Below the pieces are notes generated by a model. The model was not told the origin of the DNA. It saw only the letters and a list, made by a program, of their open reading frames with translations, and did no database searches. This document shows positions 4,631 through 5,393 of a DNA stretch of 5,393 bases, one piece after another. The stretch covers positions 1-5,393 of the forward strand of contig JAKACR010000209.1 in assembly GCA_021821225.1 (NCBI GenBank), read 5' to 3'. This DNA comes from Bacillota bacterium (GTDB taxonomy: Bacteria; Bacillota; Bacilli; Alicyclobacillales; SLC66). The first letter of the stretch is position 1. Each line of letters starts with the position of its first letter. A program made the position numbers and the translations under genes.

Positions 4631-5393
4631 ATGAAGATCCGCAAGGCGTTTCGGTTCCGCTTGGAGCCGACCGAAGAACAGGTGCGCCAACTCGCGCGAT
4701 ATGCCGGGTGTATGCGCTTTGTGTGGAACAAAGCGCTAGCGCTGCAAAAGGGGCGGCTGGAAGCCGGATCCCCCCTCTTGACGTACGGCGAGTTGACCAG
4801 ACTGTTGACCTTGTGGCGGCATAGTGACGAGTACGGGTTTTTGGCGATCGCCCCGGAACATCCGTTGCAATGGACGCTGAAGTTTCTCATACAGTCGATC
4901 ACGGCGGCCTTCGATCCCACCAATCCGGCGCGATTTCCGACCTTCAAGAAGAAGAATCGGAATGAGGCTGGCCTTCGCTACCCGGACGCCAAGCAGATCA
5001 AGCTCGATCTCACGACAAGAGATCAAGAGGGTCGAAACGTTTACCCAAGGGCGTTTGTGCCCAAGGTGGGCTGGATGAAATTTCGCCAGTCCAGACCTAT
5101 GGAGGGGAAACTGGCGAATGCGACGGTGACTGCTTACGCGGGTCACTGGTACATCTCATTTCAAACGGAAATTGACATGCCCTATCCGATCGTGCATCCG
5201 TCAACCTCCGAGGTGGGAATTGACCGTGGCGTGGTGCATCTCCTCGCCTTGTCCGACGGGAGTCTTATGGACACTCCCGGCTGGTTTCGCCACTACGAAG
5301 CAGAGATCGCTTGGGAGATGCGCAAGCTTTCTCGCATGAAGAAGTTCTCGAAGAACTGGCGCAAGCAGGTCGGTCGGATTCAACGTTTGCACG
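4631..5393 (+). CDS. tnpB: TnpB, IS605 OrfB family RNA-guided nuclease (C-terminal part missing)
   Basis: The first 254 codons of a gene that would normally encode about 370-430 residues; it runs off the right edge. The N-terminus KAFRFRLEPTEEQVRQLARYAGCMRFVWNKAL is the typical OrfB helix-turn-helix start (about 4-36). It is followed by the RFPTFKKKNR segment (101-110), a beta-rich region with FVPKVGWMKFRQ and ATVTAYAGHWYISFQTE, and the first RuvC motif EVGIDRGVVHLLALSDG with Asp198. The other RuvC acidic residues and the zinc finger would follow outside the window. TnpB proteins are programmable nucleases guided by an RNA made from the element's right end; they help keep the element in place after transposition. 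It is head to head with tnpA, with 22 bases between the two start codons, and has no clear Shine-Dalgarno. No frameshift is seen in the visible part. Confidence 0.92.
   Translation, partial: MKIRKAFRFRLEPTEEQVRQLARYAGCMRFVWNKALALQKGRLEAGSPLLTYGELTRLLTLWRHSDEYGFLAIAPEHPLQWTLKFLIQSITAAFDPTNPARFPTFKKKNRNEAGLRYPDAKQIKLDLTTRDQEGRNVYPRAFVPKVGWMKFRQSRPMEGKLANATVTAYAGHWYISFQTEIDMPYPIVHPSTSEVGIDRGVVHLLALSDGSLMDTPGWFRHYEAEIAWEMRKLSRMKKFSKNWRKQVGRIQRLH

Larger units (their letters stand above)
4133..5393. mobile_element. IS200/IS605-type insertion sequence (right end outside window)
   Basis: The element is defined by a tnpA (Y1/HUH transposase, minus strand) and a divergent tnpB (plus strand), an IS605-like layout, plus a subterminal hairpin structure beyond the tnpA stop. 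Such elements move as single strands, have no terminal inverted repeats and make no target duplication, so the left boundary is uncertain: it must lie between the methyltransferase stop (4116) and the hairpin (4151). I place it at 4133 only as an estimate. By eye the sequence here is less GC-rich than the genes to its left, consistent with acquisition. The right end lies beyond 5393. Confidence 0.85.

Noticed and set aside
4609..4947. N-terminal extension of the tnpA open frame to 251 codons
   Set aside because: The extra 113 codons are antisense to tnpB, unlike anything in TnpA, and the family length of about 140 residues fits the ATG at 4608.

Overview
The window reads as a GC-rich bacterial chromosome segment, most likely a Gram-positive of the Bacillota (a high-GC Bacillales such as Paenibacillaceae or Alicyclobacillaceae is my guess). 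The basis is purine-rich Shine-Dalgarno sites (AGGAGG, GGAGG, AGGAG), frequent TTG and GTG starts, and an RsmF-type methyltransferase with a C-terminal PUA-like domain as found in Bacillota. Taxonomy is inference only.

Left part, minus strand (1-2400): a three-gene glycosylation operon, read right to left. First comes a multi-membrane-span GT39/ArnT-like (GT-C) glycosyltransferase. Next is a DPM1-like GT2 glycosyltransferase. Last is a DUF2304 membrane protein whose GTG start overlaps the GT2 stop by four bases and which runs off the left edge. The logical reading is that the GT2 enzyme makes a polyprenyl-phosphate sugar on the inner face of the membrane, DUF2304 assists it at the membrane, and the GT-C enzyme uses that lipid-linked sugar as donor to decorate an extracytoplasmic polymer or protein.

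Middle (2401-2592): a short divergent control region of about 190 bases. Its main feature is a perfect 13+1+13 palindrome whose centre, read on the minus strand, is a consensus TTGACA -35 box facing the glycosyltransferase operon. This looks like an operator/promoter. A TATACT -10-like box faces the other way.

Right of centre, plus strand (2593-4116): a complete RsmF/Nol1-Nop2-Sun family rRNA m5C methyltransferase starting at TTG. It has both catalytic cysteines, a repetitive Asp-Arg-rich linker and a PUA-like C-terminal domain.

Right end (about 4130-5393): an IS200/IS605-type element lying just behind the methyltransferase stop codon. It has a bipartite terminal hairpin, a Y1/HUH transposase tnpA on the minus strand, and a divergent tnpB (RuvC-type RNA-guided nuclease family) on the plus strand that is cut by the window edge after the first RuvC aspartate. 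The far end of the element and any guide (omega/re) RNA lie outside the window.

I found no tRNA, rRNA, CRISPR array or clear Rho-independent terminator. All parts fall into known families; the least explained items are the palindromic operator and the exact role of the glycosyltransferase operon.
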